A stretch of DNA of 64,000 bases. Source: Cercospora beticola (Eukaryota; Ascomycota; Dothideomycetes; Mycosphaerellales; Mycosphaerellaceae). Under the pieces are notes generated by a model. That model was not told the origin of the DNA and did no database searches. It saw nothing but the letters and a program-made list of their open reading frames with translations. Shown here piece after piece: positions 1 through 11,250 of this stretch. Position 1 is the first letter of the stretch. Each line of letters opens with the position of its first letter. The stretch spans positions 3,906,001 to 3,970,000 of the forward strand of contig NC_088937.1 of NCBI RefSeq assembly GCF_033473495.1, in the 5' to 3' direction. The position numbers and the translations under genes were made by a program.

Positions 1-700
1 TCATTGGCGACCCGAAACAACTACCGGCTGCAATATTCAGCCTCCGCAACATCTTCACAGAGTATGGCAAAATGGAACGTCTGATCAGTGCAGTACTGCG
101 GCTGATCACCTTGGCGGAGCAATACCGTATGCATCCCAGCATCAGCTCTATTATAAACTCAACTATATATAATGGCAAGCTAAGAGACGGCTCGACCGTT
201 CGTGCACGAGAACACGACGCGGGATCTCAAAACTTTCTGGCGCAGCTGGCTACTCGCAGTAAGACGCTGTTTAATACGGCAACATCCTCTATTATAATCT
301 CCCTAGAACGCCGCGCAGACTTTCACTTCGGTTCTTAGATAATATAGGGAAGAAAATCGCAGTATAATATGCAGACAGCTATTATAGTCTTGCGTATAAT
401 CTTCTAGCTTCTCGAAAAAGGGAAGTTCGAGTACGAGGATATTATTATAACTATATTCTATAGGGACTAGAAGCGCTTATTAGAGGGCATCCTTGCGCCC
501 TTATATACGCGTATTCGTATCTAGACTATAGATAGTAATAAAAGTAAGGAGGGCAGAGTCTATATTATTAACTATACGATTCTAGATAGCGTAGTAGGCG
601 AAAATATCGGAGTTTTAGGCACCGACCTACGTCGATTTAATATTATACTATCCCGAGCTTAGATTACTCGTATCGTTATCTACTCTTCGGCTCTCTATAA
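1..700 (+). pseudogene. SF1 (Upf1/Sen1-like) helicase, C-terminal part, RIP-mutated; truncated by window edge
   Basis: One reading frame (codons beginning at positions divisible by 3) holds helicase motif III, GDPKQLPA, near 9-32 and the Upf1/Sen1-type block EQYRMHPSI near 117-143. After a TAG at 336-338 the same frame still carries a TIDSNK-type motif V block near 525-545 and a motif VI-like block, LGTDLRRFN followed by LSRA, near 612-659. No frameshift is needed between these blocks; only TAG/TAA stops interrupt. The first 330 bases have normal composition, whereas CpA and TpG vanish soon after 390. This is a helicase gene whose 3' half was inactivated by RIP. The same frame stays loosely open to about 1,100, so the original gene may have been longer. 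The 5' part lies outside the window. Family-level assignment is good; the exact orthologue is not known. Confidence 0.75.
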
Positions 701-2006
701 GAGTAAGTATATAAGAGTAAATACTATTATTAGCGATAGGATATAGATAAGTACTCTACTACTAAAGAGGTTAGACTTTATATTTATAAGCGTAGTCTCC
801 GATCTCTTACGCTATACTAGTAAGCCTAAGGTTAAGATAACGCTTCTAGCGAGTATACTTATACTAATTAAGAGAACAGAACCTCCTCTAAAGAGATATT
901 ATACCGATATAGAAGTATTTATCTCGAGTATAGGAGAAGTAGGCCTCGATATAGCTACTACGCGACCGATACCTATACGTATAGAGGCTATAAGTAGGAC
1001 TATACTAGCTACGACTATATACTTATAGTATATAGTAGATAGAGATAATAAGGACGATATAAAGTAGTTATTATATACTATAGACTTAATAGAGCTTATA
1101 AAGCTAGTAGAGTAGAAGTAGTCGTAAGTAAGTATATATATACTTAGACTTATATTAGTAATTTACTTTATACGAGGCTAGCCGTAGGGTACTATTTACT
1201 TATCTCTAACTTAAATATAACCTATATAGAACCTAAGCTATAGTAAGGAGTCGAGGAGCGCTTCGCTCGTAGTAATAATCGAGTCGTTATATCTAGTAGA
1301 AGAGAAAACGAGAGATAGACGCAGGCGGGCGATAGTTATAGGCGTATATATATTATAGCTCCGTTATAATATTAGCTAGCAAATAAGGTCCGATCGGCCT
1401 ATAGGCTTCGGCTACTCTAAAATCTATAACTACTTCTACGCGTTAAGTAGACGAGAATATACTAAATATATTTGCTATCTTATTCCTATATAACGACCTC
1501 CCGATCTCTCGCTCGCTCCTCGAAGTAGCTACTCTTCCTTTTAATATTATCCTTAAGAGTTATACTTCGAGTATTCTCTCCTATATTACTACTAATTAAC
1601 GCGCTACTATTATAGAGAACTATAATATATATAGGCTTTTTTGGCCGGAAATATATTCTAAGAATCTCGTAGAAGCTACGCTAAAGATATAAGGCTCGTA
1701 GCTTAGGAGACTAGGCGAGTCTAATTTCTACTTAGAAAAAGCTTAGAGCTAAATTCGTACTATAACGAGACTATATTAACGAAAATACCTAAGGAGGAAC
1801 GCGCGGAAGTATACTATTATTAAAACTAGCGCTACGATATATTAAGACTCGTACTACCTAGTAGAGCATATAGTCGGTTCGAGGCTTAGATTAAAAGTTC
1901 TATTCCTTCTAGGTAAATAAGTCTTATAGGAGTTCGATATAGCTATCTTTAAAATTAGAAAAACTAAGGTAGAAATAGACATTACGTCTATATATATAGT
2001 TTTATA
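340..2006. repeat. RIP-saturated AT-rich sequence, left part of repeat island
   Basis: The sequence is dominated by TA-rich words such as tagtatata, and CpA and TpG dinucleotides are almost absent, while CpG persists. That is the signature of fungal repeat-induced point mutation (CpA to TpA on either strand). After the helicase remnant ends near 700 I recognise no gene. Confidence 0.85.
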
Positions 2007-2662
2007 TTAGCAGAATCGTAGAATAGCGGAAGTATAGTACTAGAGGAAGTATAGACGTTTATAGATAGGTAGAGGATAGAGTAAGAGAATAGAGTAGTAA
2101 GAGTAAAGAGTAGAAAGCTTTCCTTACTTACTTAGTCGACTATACTACGCGCTATAGGCCTTCTTATATACTTTATTACCGCGTACTAGAAGGTTCTACG
2201 TACACGTAATCGCGTACGAGTACTAGGCAACTCTAGGACTAGTAATACTAAGAATAGAGCCTTATAGAATAGCTTAGAATATTATAGAATATCGATTAGA
2301 AATCGATATTCTATAAGGTTCCTTAGACTTCTAGAAGCTAGTCTAGAAGGATATCTATAGAAACTTCTAGTTAACTGCTTACGCAGTCGCCCTAGAGGTT
2401 TCTAGAACCTTCTAGCCGAAAAGGGTAGTTAGATAGGGGCACCCCCGGTCACCTTCCGTATTAGGAAAGTGTTAGGTTAGGTTACGTAACTTAGGGGGTA
2501 GTAGGTAGTAGTCACGTAACCCCCTAAAGGGCGTTGGGTGCTAGTTACGTAATCGTGACCAAACACTCCAAAAGGGTAGTTTGTAGGGTACCCCCCTGTC
2601 CACCTGCCTAATTAGGAAACAGGGTCTCTAGGATAAGCTAAGCTTACCCTTCTAAGACGCCC
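2007..2662 (-). repeat. 3' LTR (left copy) of the copia element
   Basis: This block repeats directly at 7,842-8,683. Shared landmarks run in the same order in both: ttagcagaatcgta, gtcgactatactacgcgc, aggcaactctaggactag, aatatcgatt, ttctagaaccttctag, acgtaatcgtgacc and ataagctaagctta. The outer end near 2,007 and the inner end near 2,662 are set by where similarity stops. Just inside the inner end, the minus strand reads AGGAGGGCG, a plausible polypurine tract. Differences from the right copy are mostly RIP-type transitions. Confidence 0.75.
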
Positions 2663-3159
2663 TCCTAAGATTAGCTTATCTAGAGCCTTATAATCTTAGT
2701 CCTTACGGCGTAATAACTCCTATTAATGCCTATTATTATCCGCGGCCGCGTATAGTCTTCTTAGACTATAAATTAAGGCTATAGGAGTAGCTTTTAGAAA
2801 AAGGTCCGAGCTTCTTCTAAAGCTTCCTTTAGAGTCTATAGATACTTAATGTCCTATTCTTACTAATTCTAATACGATTACAGGCGTCCCTATAACGCTA
2901 AAATAGCTATAGGCGATAAACTTATAGACTAGGATAATTAATGCGTACTATACTACTATTATCCTTAATATTAAAGCTATATCTAGTGCTAAAACTACTA
3001 AAATCTCTAATTCTAATCTCTTAACCTAGTAATCGCGAATAGAGCCTAGTCTTAAATTCTAAGACTTTTCTTCGAAATTTCTTAAGCATTCTAAGGCTAT
3101 TATAAGCCTTCTAAGGGCGTATAACTAAGCATTCTGATCGCCCTAAGCTAATATATCTC

Positions 3160-6100
3160 CCGATTAATGCACCTTATAATAGGTCCTCTCTTAATCGTAA
3201 AAATAAGGGACCTTCTAGGGCTTTAGTAAGGATATCTACTACTTACTCTTTAGTAGAGATCCAAACTAGCTTAATTAGCCTGTTCTCGTTAGAATCGCGT
3301 ACAAAGTGATATTGTATATCTATATGCTTTGATTTTGCGTGGTGCTCGGGGTTATTAGCTAATTCTATAGCCGAATTACTATCGGTATAGACCGTAATCG
3401 CCCTATCTTCTAGCCCGAGTTCCTTAAGTAAATCTTTAAGGAATATAGCCTCTTTAGTAGCCTCTTTTAGGGCTATATATTCGGATTCGCAGCTAGAGAG
3501 GGCTACGGATTTTTGAAGAATAGAACGCTAACTAATAGGTGCTCTATTAGCTAGCAGAAACACATACCCTGTCGTAGATTTACGCGTAGTATAATCGCCC
3601 CCCCAATCTGCGTCGCTATATCCTCTAGGAAGAGGCGGAGATTATGCCTTAAATACTAGCGTTTTATCTAGACTATTAGGGTCGTTTAGATACTTCTAGA
3701 TCCTATTTATCGCTTTAAAATACGTAGAATCCGGATTTGATATAAATTTAGCAACTTGGCCGACAGCGTAGCTTATATCTGGCCGTGTTTTAGTTGCTAG
3801 GTATATTAGAGACCCTACTTGGCCTTGAAATTCCTTAATTTCGCCTATAGAGGCTTGGGTCCGAGCTTTCTCTAGGCGTACGCCCTGTTCTGCAGGCGTA
3901 GAGACAGGCCTTAGCCCTTTCTTATTATATTTCTCTAAGATCTTAAGTAAATAACCCTTTTGACTTAGAGTTATTACTTTATTAGGCCTATCTCTAGACA
4001 CTTCTATGCCTAGATAGTGTTTTATAGGGCCTAAATCGCTAATCTCTAGATGCTTAGAGATATTAGTCTTAAACTCTTTAGCTAGACTAATAGTAGAGCT
4101 AAATATAAGCATATCGTCTACGTAGTACGTAATATAAACGCCTGTCTCTTTATTAAGGAAGGCCGCGCTATCCTTAAGTAAAGGATAGAAGCTATACTTT
4201 GCTAGTATAGATTTTAAGTGCAAGTACCACTGCCTACTAGCTTGTTTTAAGCCGTATAAGGCAGAATTTAGGCGACAGACTTTATGCTCTTGTCCCTTAA
4301 CTATAAAACCGGTAGGCTGCTCGACATATAGTTCCTTATCTATAGGACTATTCGGAAACGCGAGTTTTACGTCTATTTGCTCGATTTCCTAATCGTAATA
4401 CGCTGCTAAATAGAATAGAGCACGCTAGGTTTCGGGACGGCACGTATTACTAAAAGTATCGTCGTAGTCTAGGCCTAGTACCTGCTTAAAACCCTTAGCA
4501 ACCCACCTACTTTTAAACTTAATAAGCTTGCCGTACGGGTCGCGTTTTGTCTTATAAACCCACCTGCCTTTTACGGCAGTACGGCCCTTAGGTAGCTCGA
4601 CTAGATCCCAGGTTTTAAGCTTATTTAAGTCGTTAATTTCCGAGGACATAGACGCTAACTAGTGGTCTTTATTAGGGCTATTAATCGCCTCGGTATAACT
4701 CGTAGGATCGTTGCTATTATTACTAGCTATAAGGGCATAGAGGCTTAATTCGTCGTCTAAGCCGTCGTCTTCTAAAGTTCTAGTAGGACGAGAACTCGTA
4801 ATATCCCCTAAAGTAGTTTTAGGCGTCTTAGAAACTGTCTCTAAATCGTCTACTAGCTCGTCGCCCTCTAGAGTATTACTAGAAATACTAGTAGATCTAG
4901 AATCGTCGTTTCTAGAACTAGAGTCTAGTAGATTATTAGGCGTATCTAGAGAGATTTGATTTTTGCTACTAGAGGAAGCTTAGACCGGGTCCGAGCTTAC
5001 TCTAGAATTTCCAAGCGAGACAGTCGATTCTAGAGGCGTTTCTTCTCTATTCTTAGAAGGTTTATAGTATTGCCCTTCTAATATAGTAACGTCTCGCGCC
5101 CAAACTACCCTCCTAGACTCTAAATCGTATAGCTTATAGATATTTGAGTCGCTATACCCTATAAGAATCGCTTTCTTAGCTCGAGTATCTAGTTTCTTAG
5201 CTTTTACTCGAGTATAGTAAGATATAGAACCGAAGATTCTTATATTATCTAGATTAGGAGGTTTATTATATCTTAATTCGTAAGGTGATTTAAAGCCTAA
5301 CGACGAGTACGGTGTTCTATTATATAGGAATATAGCCGCTTCTAAAGCCTCGCCCCAAAACGTCTTAGGAAGCTCCGATTCTAGTAATAAGGCGCGTACT
5401 TTGCCTAAAAGTGTCCTATTAGGTCGTTCTATAAGCCCGTTTTGTTCGGGGTTATAAGGGCTACTAAGCTCGTGTTTTACGCCACTATTCTGAAGTAGAG
5501 TTTCTACTTTAGAGCTAACGAGCTCTTTCGCGTTATCGCTTTTTAAGACCTTTAGTCTAGGACGTTTATTACTAGAATTCGAGTCGGAATTCTCGGTACG
5601 TAGTTTAAAGTCTTTAAAACACGAGAAAGCTTCGGATTTTCTAGAAATCAAATTCGCCTCTATATACCTAGTATAATTGTCGATAAAACTAATAAAGTAA
5701 CGATACCCTTTATTAGTAGGAGGCTCTATAGGGCCGCAAATATCGCAGCTTACTTTATCTAGATAACTCTTAGCTTTCTCGGTTATAGCGCGACTTATTT
5801 TACGAGTATGTTTACTAGAAATATATACCTCGCACGTAGGGCTTATATTCTCGGCAGATACCCCTAATCTTTTAAGGGTATTATCGCCTATATGCCCTAA
5901 TCGTTTATGCCAAATATCGGCGTCGCTTTTAGACTTTAAATAGAGTGCCTCTTCCTTTACTTCCTTAGAGTAAGAAGTAGGAATAGAGATATTTAACTTA
6001 TAGAGCGATTTATTAAGGATTGCCTTAGTTAAGAAATCGTTCTGCGAGTTAAATAACTCTATTACGCCGTTCTTAAGTCGGGCATAAACATTACAGGTAT

Positions 6101-6350
6101 CTAGCTGCGAAAGCGAGACTAGATTAAGCCGGAATTCCGGTATATATAGGCAGTTAGTTAGAATAGCGACTTTATTAGTATCTTTAAATCGTATTCTAAC
6201 GTTGCCTACTCCGTAGGAGGTTATAGTACCCGAGTTCCCCTACCTTATAGTAGTAGTCTTATTAGTAAAAGTCGTAAAATACGATCTATTACTAATAATA
6301 TGTCGGCTAGCACCCGAATCTAGGACCCAATCCTGATTTTCTATAGAGGT
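3160..6350 (-). pseudogene. copia pol: protease, integrase, reverse transcriptase, RNase H
   Basis: On the minus strand, protease shows a DSGAS active-site motif near 6,300. The pre-integrase HKRLGH zinc motif lies near 5,910 and the integrase core (SDNAKE; PEQNGLIER; FWGEA; YNRTP) lies in an open stretch 5,651-4,980. Reverse transcriptase is open from 4,223 to 3,696 with an intact catalytic YVDD and the copia signature TRPDISYAVG. RNase H continues past stops to about 3,160 with SKHIDIQYH and DILTKAL. Stops are TAG/TAA. The domain order identifies copia pol; the polyprotein cannot be translated whole. Confidence 0.9.
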
Positions 6351-6639
6351 GGTCCGAGCTCCCTCTAGAGGTATCCGAGCTTCCTCTAGAGTCGGATTAC
6401 TAGAATTCGAGTTTCTAGAGTAAAGAGAGATTGCTTCTTCTTCTAGAGTCTCGATTCTAGACGCCCGAGCTTCCTCTAACGGGGAATCGATTATACAGCG
6501 CTCTTAAATAGAGAAACAGCGAGTAGGGTCCTCTACTAAAGTATATAATAAATCGACTTCCTCCCCTTCTTCGTTAGTTATAAGGATAGGTTCCTTATAA
6601 CTAGTAGAGGGCTTAGAGGCGCTATTAGATTCGCGTTTA

Positions 6640-7398
6640 CGCTACTAAGGCGGGCGTTTATTCGGGTGTTTACTATAGCAGTCGTCTTCTAAATGCCCCT
6701 CTTTCTTGCAGTACGAGCAGTACTTAGAGGCATCTTTAGGGCCCTTTTTATTAAGGCGTTTAGGGCTCTTAGTCTTCTGCTTAGTAGCCTTACTACTACT
6801 GCCGAATTTACGCGACGAGCTAGAGTATAATGCAGTCTCTTTAGTATTATACCTTCTAGATTCGTCGAGTATATTCGCGAATAGAGTCTCTAGAGTAAAG
6901 GCATCCTCGTTACTTCTAAGACTTTAACTTATAGAAGTAATAAACGAGTCGTAATCGTCGTTTAGGTTATTTAGAGTCCAAGCAATAATTACTTGCTTAG
7001 GTAGTTCTATACCCTTCGCCTTAAGTTAATCGTATAGGCGCTATATAGAGTTAATATAAGACTCTATAGAACCCGAGGATTCTAAAGTCGTTTAAAATAG
7101 CTCTTTACAAAGTAAGAAATTAGAATTAAATCCCTTAGGGGAGTATAATTCTTCGAGCGTATTCTAAGCGTCCTTAGCCGTTGCTTGATTAGAGATTTGA
7201 AGCAACGGGCCGTCCTCTACGCCTAGCCGAATAGCTGCGAGAGCCTTAGCTATAATAGAAGGCTCTAGGTTTTCTTATTCTAGAGCTCCTAGATAGCCCT
7301 TTTCGGTTAGGTAAGAGCGCATTCTAAGGGCCTAAATCTCGTAGTTTTCTTAGCCCTTTAGGCGCGCAAACGTAAAGGATTTATCGCTTAGAGACATC
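6640..7398 (-). pseudogene. copia gag with CCHC zinc knuckle
   Basis: The gag frame begins with ATG near 7,398 (MSLSDKSFTF). It carries the UBN2-type gag pattern (LKG, ENYEI, ALRMRSYL), with TAG stops at two sites where copia gags normally have Trp. The C-terminal CX2CX4HX4C nucleic-acid-binding knuckle (C-SY-C-KKEG-H-LEDD-C) is intact near 6,720-6,690. Gag would package the element RNA into virus-like particles; here it is interrupted and inactive. Confidence 0.8.
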
Positions 7399-7819
7399 TT
7401 GTTTTCTAGCCGAAATTCGTTGTTTTCTCTAGAGAGAATAGTACGGCTAGCAGCTTACTTTCTTAGTTACCCCTTAAGTTCAGCCTTCGCTGTCTATACC
7501 CTTTAGTATACCGCTTGCTAGGAGGTCCGGCTAGTATAACGGTTTTTCTAACTCCTAGTACTCTTGTTTATCCTAGTTTCCTAGGCAAGAGGCAGCAGGG
7601 ACTATGCGGGCCACAGGCTCTCTAGTATTAGTCGGTACGGGTATTCTCGCTCGCTAGGATCGTAGGAAAGGTAAAGGGCGTTCCGTAGGCGTCGAAATCG
7701 TAGAAATCCGTCGAGAAACAAGCGAGATATAGTCGTTCGAAATCGAGGTATTTTGTTTTCTAGAGAAAGTGCTCGAGCTTTCTCTTAGAGTCGTCCGTGC
7801 GTCTTCTAGGCTATAAGCA

Positions 7820-7834
7820 GGCCGGGCTTATAAC
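7820..7834 (-). other. Primer-binding site matching initiator tRNA-Met anticodon stem-loop
   Basis: Immediately inside the 5' LTR the plus strand reads GGGCTTATAACC (7,823-7,834). The anticodon stem-loop of eukaryotic initiator tRNA-Met contains GGGCTCATAACC, so 11 of 12 bases match, and the single difference is C to T before A, a RIP-type change. Copia and Ty5 elements prime from a cleaved initiator tRNA-Met at this internal site rather than from the tRNA 3' end. Confidence 0.7.
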
Positions 7835-7841
7835 CTTTTAC

Positions 7842-8683
7842 ATTAGCAGAATCGTAATCTGAGTATAGCGGAAGTGCTAGAGGAAGCACAGACGTCGTAG
7901 GTAGGTAGAGAGTAGTAGTAAGAGAGTAAGAGTAAAAGAGTAGAAAGCTTTTTTTTTTGTTTTTGCTTAGTCGACTATACTACGCGCTATAGGCCTTCTT
8001 ATATACTCTATTACTGCGTACTAGAAGGTTCTACGTACGCGCAATTGCGTACGAGCACTAGGCAACTCTAGGACTAGTAATACTAAGAATAGGGCCTCGT
8101 AGAATAGCTTAGAATACTATAGAATATCGATTTGTAATCGATGTTCTACGAGGTTCTCTCGGTTTCTAGAAGCTACTCTAGAAGGATATCGGTAGAAACT
8201 TCTAGTCTACTGCTTACGCAGTCGCCCTAGAGGTTTCTAGAACCTTCTAGCCTAAAAGGGTAGTTAGACAGGGGTCCCCCTAGTTACCTTCCGAATTAGG
8301 AAGGTATTAGGTTAGGTTACGTAACTGTTAGGTAATATTACGTAACTATTAGGTAGTATTACGTAATCGTGACCTAATACCCTAAAAGGGTAGTTTGTAT
8401 AGTACCCCCTTGTCCGCCTACCTAATTAGGAAATAGAGTCTAGGATAAGCTAAGCTTACCTTTCTAAGAGTTACCTTCTATATTAGGAAGGTATTAGGTT
8501 AGGTTATATAACTTAGAGAGTATTAGGTAGTAGTTACGTAACCCCCTAAAGGGTGTTAGGTGCTAGTTACGTAATCGTAACCTAATACTCTAAAAGAGTA
8601 GTTTATAGAGTACCTTTCTATCTACCTACCTAATTAGGAAATAGAGTCTCTAGGATAAGCTAAGCTTACTCTTCTAAGAGTAT
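7842..8683 (-). repeat. 5' LTR (right copy) of the copia element with an internal tandem duplication
   Basis: This is the direct repeat of 2,007-2,662 but about 190 bases longer. The segment from the ttaccttccgaattaggaagg landmark to aagcttacctttctaagag (about 8,287-8,469) recurs at about 8,470-8,683. The second copy resembles the left LTR more closely, sharing an acgtaaccccctaaaggg stretch that is lost from the first. Confidence 0.75.
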
Positions 8684-10339
8684 AAGACTCGTTTTTAAAA
8701 GTAAGCGGCGATAATTTTCTTAGCTAGCTAGGCCTAGGCTAAGTATATATACTAGTTAAGCTAGATCTACTTCGAAGACTACTTTATAGTAGATAAGAGA
8801 TAGCTTTTTTATTATTAGTCGTCTTATTAGTATTAGTATCTTAGTAATAGAGCTAGGCTTCTAAGTCTCTATATTCTACTATACTATAGACTACGTTCTA
8901 ATAATAATATAGTCTAGCTACTAAGCTATAAGTTTATATATACTTAAAGAAAGAGAGTTAGTAGTACTATAAGAATAAAGCTAGAAGTATCTACTACTAT
9001 ACTCTACTACTATCTCTTACTTCTACTTACTATACTCTTAGTAGTTATAAGATAGATAATAAAGATTACTAGATATAAGAGCTCGGTTATATAATTTATC
9101 TACGAAAAGATTAAGTCGATAAATATAGAATATTAAAGGTTCTCTCTTTATCTTTATTATAATACTAGTACTTATATATTACTATAATAGTTTCTATAGT
9201 AATCTATAAGCCGAATATAATACCTATCTACTATAGATACTATAGTATATTTCTAGTAACTATATTTCGAGAAGATTTTCTATAAACTTATATACTCTCT
9301 TTATAGCTAGGTATATATATAGATCTAAGTACTTACTAATTAAAATACTTCTAGTATATAATACTTAAGAAAGATCCTCTACTATATAATAGTATAGTCG
9401 ACGCCTATATATATAGAACTTTATCTATAAATTAGAGCGATAATATACGCTAATAATCCTATAATAACCTAGTAATAGAGAGCTATAATATCTAGAATAA
9501 TAAGTCTAACTATCTATATCTAATTACTATAGATATATTTAATATTCGTTTCTTTATAAGTATAGATTTAAAGCTATAAGTAGAGAGCTATTTATATCGC
9601 TAATACTCTCGATAATACTTCTAGCTATAGTAATACCTCTATCTATCTCTAATACTAGATAATAGGCGCTCGGAATATTATAGGAAAGATATAAGTATCT
9701 TTCTTTTTAAAAATAAGTAGAGAACTTAATAGTTAGTAGCTCCTTAAATTATAATAGATAATAGGTAAGGTAGCGGCTTATATTCTAAAGATATCTAATC
9801 GTAGAATAAAGCATATAAAGAGTATAGATAAGGTAGTAAGTAGGTAGGCGTCCTCGAGTTACTTAAAAGTACGTTCTAAATATTTCTTTATTATATTATT
9901 TATTCGATATCTCTTTTTTCTCTCTTACTAATATTCTAAGTACTTTTCCTTCTTTTAGAATTTCTATCTAAAACGCGTAGAGTACTAGCTAATACTAGTA
10001 TAATATAAACTAGATATTAGTAATATTATTATAGTCTCTATAAGTAAAGTATATATAATTAATATCTATAGTACTATTAAAAAGAGCTTCTTTACTTAGC
10101 TATTAACTAGATAAAACTTATATACTCTCGAGATAGCTAAGGCTACTACTAATATAGCGCTTAGAGTAGATAAGCTATAGTATAATTCTAGCGCTAACTA
10201 TAGTTTACTCTAGATATAAAGAGATTATTATAACCTAGAAGAACTTATAGTTAAGTAGCTAATTATCTAGGTAGTTAGCGATAGATATATATACTATATA
10301 TCTAGTATAGGCTCGCGAAATTTATAGTCCTAGCTTATA
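8684..10339. repeat. RIP-saturated AT-rich sequence, no recognisable gene
   Basis: Whole lines (for example 8,941-9,060) contain no CpA and no TpG. I found no conserved protein motif on either strand. It is probably an older transposon mutated beyond recognition. Confidence 0.8.
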
Positions 10340-11250
10340 ATATTTAGTCGATCTTTATTTTTATTTTTAGAGCTAAAATCCTATTTTTAGTACTAAAATC
10401 TAGATTCTAGCTTCTAAAAGAGATTCCTAGTATAGTATCTAGATTCTAGAAGTAGTAGAACCTACTAGAATCTATAATCTAGACTAGGAATTTCGTTTTA
10501 GAAGCTAGAATCTCGTTTTTCGAGCTAGAATTTTATTTTTAGAGCTAGAATCTTATTTTTAGTACTAGAATCTAGATTCTCTAAACCAAAACGAAATTCC
10601 TAGTATAAATTATAAATTCTAGAGATAGTAGAAGCTATTAGAATCTAGAATATAAGTTAGGAATCTCGTTTTTAGAGCTAGAATCTCGTTTTTAGAGCTA
10701 GAATTTTATTTTTAGAGCTAGAATCTAGATTTCTTAAGCTAAAACGAGATTCCTAGTATAAATTATAGATTCTAGAAGTAGTAGAAGCTATTAGAATCTA
10801 TAATCTAAGTTAGGAATCTCGTTTTAGAAGCTAGAATCTCGTTTTTAGAGCTAAAATCTTATTTTTAGAGCTAGAATCTAGATTTTTTAAGCTAAAACAA
10901 GATTCCTAGTATAGTATCTAAATTCTAGAAGTAGTAGTAGCTATTAGAATCTAGAATATAAGTCGGGGATCTCGTTTCTAGAGCTAGAATCTCGTTTTTA
11001 GAGCTAGAATCTAGTTTTTTAAGCTAGAATCTAGTTTTCTTAAGCTAGAATTAATATTCCTAACTTAGATTCTAGATTCTAATAGCTTCTAGTATCTCTA
11101 GAATCTAGATTCTAGGTTAGGAATCTCGTTTTTAGTACTAGAATCTCGATTTTCGAGCTAGAATCTTAATTTTCGAGCTAGAATCTAGATTCCTAGAGCG
11201 AAAAGGAGATTTCTAGTATAAGTATTATATTCTAGTAGCTTATACTTCTC
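10340..11250. repeat. Tandem satellite with hairpin-forming units of roughly 155 bp
   Basis: Related units start near 10,417, 10,577, 10,741, 10,892 and 11,044. Each holds an imperfect inverted repeat of about 85 bases. In the clearest copy, AAAACGAGATTCCT (10,741-10,754) faces its exact reverse complement AGGAATCTCGTTTT (10,812-10,825) across a short loop containing gaagtagtagaag. Units are separated by runs of gagctagaatctcgttttta-like words. The array is RIP-altered but keeps its symmetry. Confidence 0.8.

Larger units (their letters stand above)
2007..8683 (-). mobile_element. Ty1/copia LTR retrotransposon, RIP-damaged, nested in older repeat
   Basis: The element reads right to left: 5' LTR (about 8,683-7,842), primer-binding site (7,834-7,820), gag (from about 7,397), zinc knuckle (about 6,720-6,640), protease (about 6,345-6,270), integrase (about 5,950-4,980), reverse transcriptase (about 4,650-3,700), RNase H (about 3,460-3,160) and 3' LTR (2,662-2,007). 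Integrase before reverse transcriptase defines the copia superfamily. All domains are recognisable, but gag and pol are broken by TAG/TAA stops, many at expected Trp or Gln codons, as RIP produces. It is not autonomous as it stands. CpA and TpG are still present inside it, unlike the flanks, so it is younger than the DNA it sits in. Confidence 0.9.
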
